Origin: Chloroflexota bacterium
GTDB taxonomy: Bacteria > Chloroflexota > Ktedonobacteria > Ktedonobacterales > Ktedonobacteraceae
Length of the DNA: 22,732 bases
NCBI GenBank assembly: GCA_902810755.1
Contig: CADDYT010000101.1
Span: forward strand, 1-22,732
Direction: 5' to 3'
Shown: positions 21,702-22,732 of the stretch, in pieces
How positions within the stretch are numbered: position 1 is the stretch's first letter
How the letters are laid out: every line of letters starts with the position of its first letter
The notes under the pieces: generated by a model
The model's database searches: none
What the model was told of the DNA's origin: nothing
What the model saw: only the letters and a program-made list of their open reading frames with translations
Translations under genes and position numbers: made by a program

Positions 21702-22391
21702 ATGGCTGTCTACTTACAAAACCTGTCGGCACGCGCACCCCAGATGCAAGACCTGGAAGCCGTAACGCAACTGGTGAACGTGAGTGATATCGCCGAATAT
21801 GGGATGTCGGATTGCACAAAGGAGGACATTCTTGCCATATGGCACAAACCTGGCTTTCAACTGAAAACCGACGCCTGGGTCATAGTCACGAAGAAAGAGC
21901 AACTCGTCGGCTACGCGGTCGTCTGGCACGACCAATATGCCTACATCTACATGAAGCTGGTTGTGCATCCTGACTATCGCAGGCGCGGCATCGGCACCTT
22001 CCTGCTGAGGCTGGCCGAGCAGCGCGCGCGCAGTCTTGCATTGCAGGCGAAGCCAGGGATGCGTGTCACGCTGGGTTGTACGGTCAGCCAGATCAACGAG
22101 ACGGCGCGCCAGTTGCTGGAACGCGAGGGCTACGTGCAGACCCGCCACTACTGGCGTATCGTCATCGAGGTCGACGACGAGTCATTGCATGCAAGCGGCC
22201 AGATTGGCGCGAGCGGCAAGCTCAAAGTCGCCCTCGATATTGACTCACAGCGTCTGACCGGCGCGAAGCAACTCTACGAGCGCGACGGCGTCTACATCAT
22301 TCGTCAGTACGCCGTCTTCGAGAAGCTGCTGCGCGACGGCGAGGAGCAGTGTTCCGCAGAAGAGATCAGCGATCAGCTGATCCTTGTCTAG
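21702..22391 (+). CDS. GNAT acetyltransferase paralogue with truncated second domain
   Basis: 229 aa from ATG 21702 (GGAG 8 nt upstream; the frame is open from 21642). Residues 1-157 align end to end with domain 1 of the preceding gene, including VVHPDYRRRGIGTFLL (87-102), GCTVSQINETARQLLEREGY and the HYWRIVIEV strand. After a short linker (SLHASGQIGASG) only the last part of a second GNAT domain remains: DSQRLTGAKQLYERDGVYII matches DAASLTGATRLYERAGMHVA of the neighbour. The acetyl-CoA loop of domain 2 is gone. It is a tandem duplicate with an internal deletion of about 100 codons, yet with frame and Shine-Dalgarno kept, so domain 1 may still work. Confidence 0.87.
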   Translation: MAVYLQNLSARAPQMQDLEAVTQLVNVSDIAEYGMSDCTKEDILAIWHKPGFQLKTDAWVIVTKKEQLVGYAVVWHDQYAYIYMKLVVHPDYRRRGIGTFLLRLAEQRARSLALQAKPGMRVTLGCTVSQINETARQLLEREGYVQTRHYWRIVIEVDDESLHASGQIGASGKLKVALDIDSQRLTGAKQLYERDGVYIIRQYAVFEKLLRDGEEQCSAEEISDQLILV

Positions 22392-22442
22392 CGAGTGCCA
22401 TGAACGGACCTGCCTGCCATGCCAGAAAAAATGGGTCGGACA

Positions 22443-22528
22443 TGTCATTGTGAGCGCAGCGCACAATCTCGGTAGCCACTTGTATTGTCTGGGGGTTGCT
22501 GCGATTCTGCGCTGCGCTCACAATGACA
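22443..22528. repeat. 86-bp palindromic dispersed-repeat-like element
   Basis: Arms 22443-22468 and 22503-22528 are inverted copies with one mismatch in 26 (the outer 21 bp are perfect), around a 34-bp centre. The outer sequence starts TGTCATTGTGAGCGCAGC, like the TGTCATTGCGAGCG... repeats dispersed in many bacterial genomes. It has no coding signal and no obvious target-site duplication. Probably a MITE/REP-type element; it could also end transcription of the GNAT genes. Confidence 0.7.
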
Positions 22529-22706
22529 GGAGAGAGAGACTTGTTCATGGCATGCCGGAGGGGCCAGTTTCGTTGGGAAAAGGTCATTATCGCTGCCCCT
22601 CTTGTTGAGCATTGCTGCCTTTTCGGTAAAAATACGGAGATTATAGCTCTAACTGGCAATTCTGTTACTTTCTTTTTTGCCCTTCCGTTGTCTGAAGTGA
22701 GTGAGC
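22529..22706. other. Intergenic stretch with no recognisable gene
   Basis: AT-richer than the coding parts, with short open frames lacking ribosome-binding sites. No promoter pair or terminator is clear. Confidence 0.4.
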
Positions 22707-22732
22707 GAACGAGAGAGTAGAACGAGAGAGTA
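22707..22732. repeat. Tandem duplication of a 13-bp unit at the window end
   Basis: GAACGAGAGAGTA occurs twice back to back (22707-22719 and 22720-22732). More copies could follow outside the window. Confidence 0.6.

Noticed and set aside
1..22732. CRISPR arrays, tRNA/rRNA genes, transposases or prophage genes
   Set aside because: No regularly spaced repeats, no recognisable tRNA T-loop arrangement and no recombinase or phage protein motifs were seen on either strand.

Overview
The window is about 22.7 kb of a bacterial chromosome with moderately high GC. It has short intergenic spaces, many regulators and promoters with clear TTGNNN/TATAAT boxes. Gene content suggests a Chloroflexota bacterium, most likely class Ktedonobacteria: a CysO/CysM/Mec cysteine route as in Actinobacteria, tandem GNAT proteins, many LuxR/OmpR/GntR/ECF regulators and palindromic dispersed repeats. 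This placement is inference; there is no rRNA or other taxonomic marker. No tRNA, rRNA, CRISPR array, transposase or phage gene was seen.

Layout. (1) 19-2568, minus: ATP-dependent protease Lon. (2) 2569-3237: a 669-bp gap holding the lon promoter, a 32-bp dyad, a strong intrinsic terminator and a second terminator with a competing antiterminator, all in front of an APC-family amino-acid permease (3238-4806). A membrane-anchored alpha/beta hydrolase follows (4893-5807). (3) 6043-7571: two response regulators (NarL/LuxR type and OmpR type), both with non-canonical receiver residues and no histidine kinase. (4) 7927-10802: a four-gene cysteine operon made of a rhodanese-E1-like activating enzyme, a CysO/MoaD-like sulfur carrier, a CysM-like synthase and a Mec-like JAMM protease. 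Its promoter is bracketed by a 13-bp inverted repeat, and the carrier has three residues after its Gly-Gly. (5) 10913-12805: a DUF4261-like protein and a nucleotidyltransferase-fold protein. (6) 12983-14686, minus: rhodanese, DUF302 and TauE/SafE (TSUP) genes, divergent from a HutC-type GntR regulator (14907-15704), with interlocked promoters and a phased 10-bp repeat between them. (7) 15731-16706, minus: a DUF2892 membrane protein and a BshB1-like deacetylase; divergent from an ECF sigma factor and a soluble zinc-finger anti-sigma factor (16853-17681), followed by an alpha/beta-hydrolase remnant. (8) 18202-18660: a compact transcription unit with a consensus promoter, hairpin leader, 73-codon ORF and terminator. 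It lies directly before an ABC-2 exporter (18719-20526) and two tandem-GNAT paralogues (20603-22391), the second with a large internal deletion. (9) The end of the window has an 86-bp palindromic repeat and a 13-bp tandem duplication.

How the parts fit. Sulfur and thiol chemistry recurs: protein-bound cysteine synthesis, two rhodanese domains, a TSUP sulfur-anion transporter, DUF302, DUF2892, a deacetylase like those of bacillithiol/mycothiol synthesis and MshD-like tandem GNATs. Whether these form one physiological module is inference. The regions most worth a second look are the permease leader, the tailed CysO with its protease, the GntR/TSUP control region and the small-ORF/exporter cassette.
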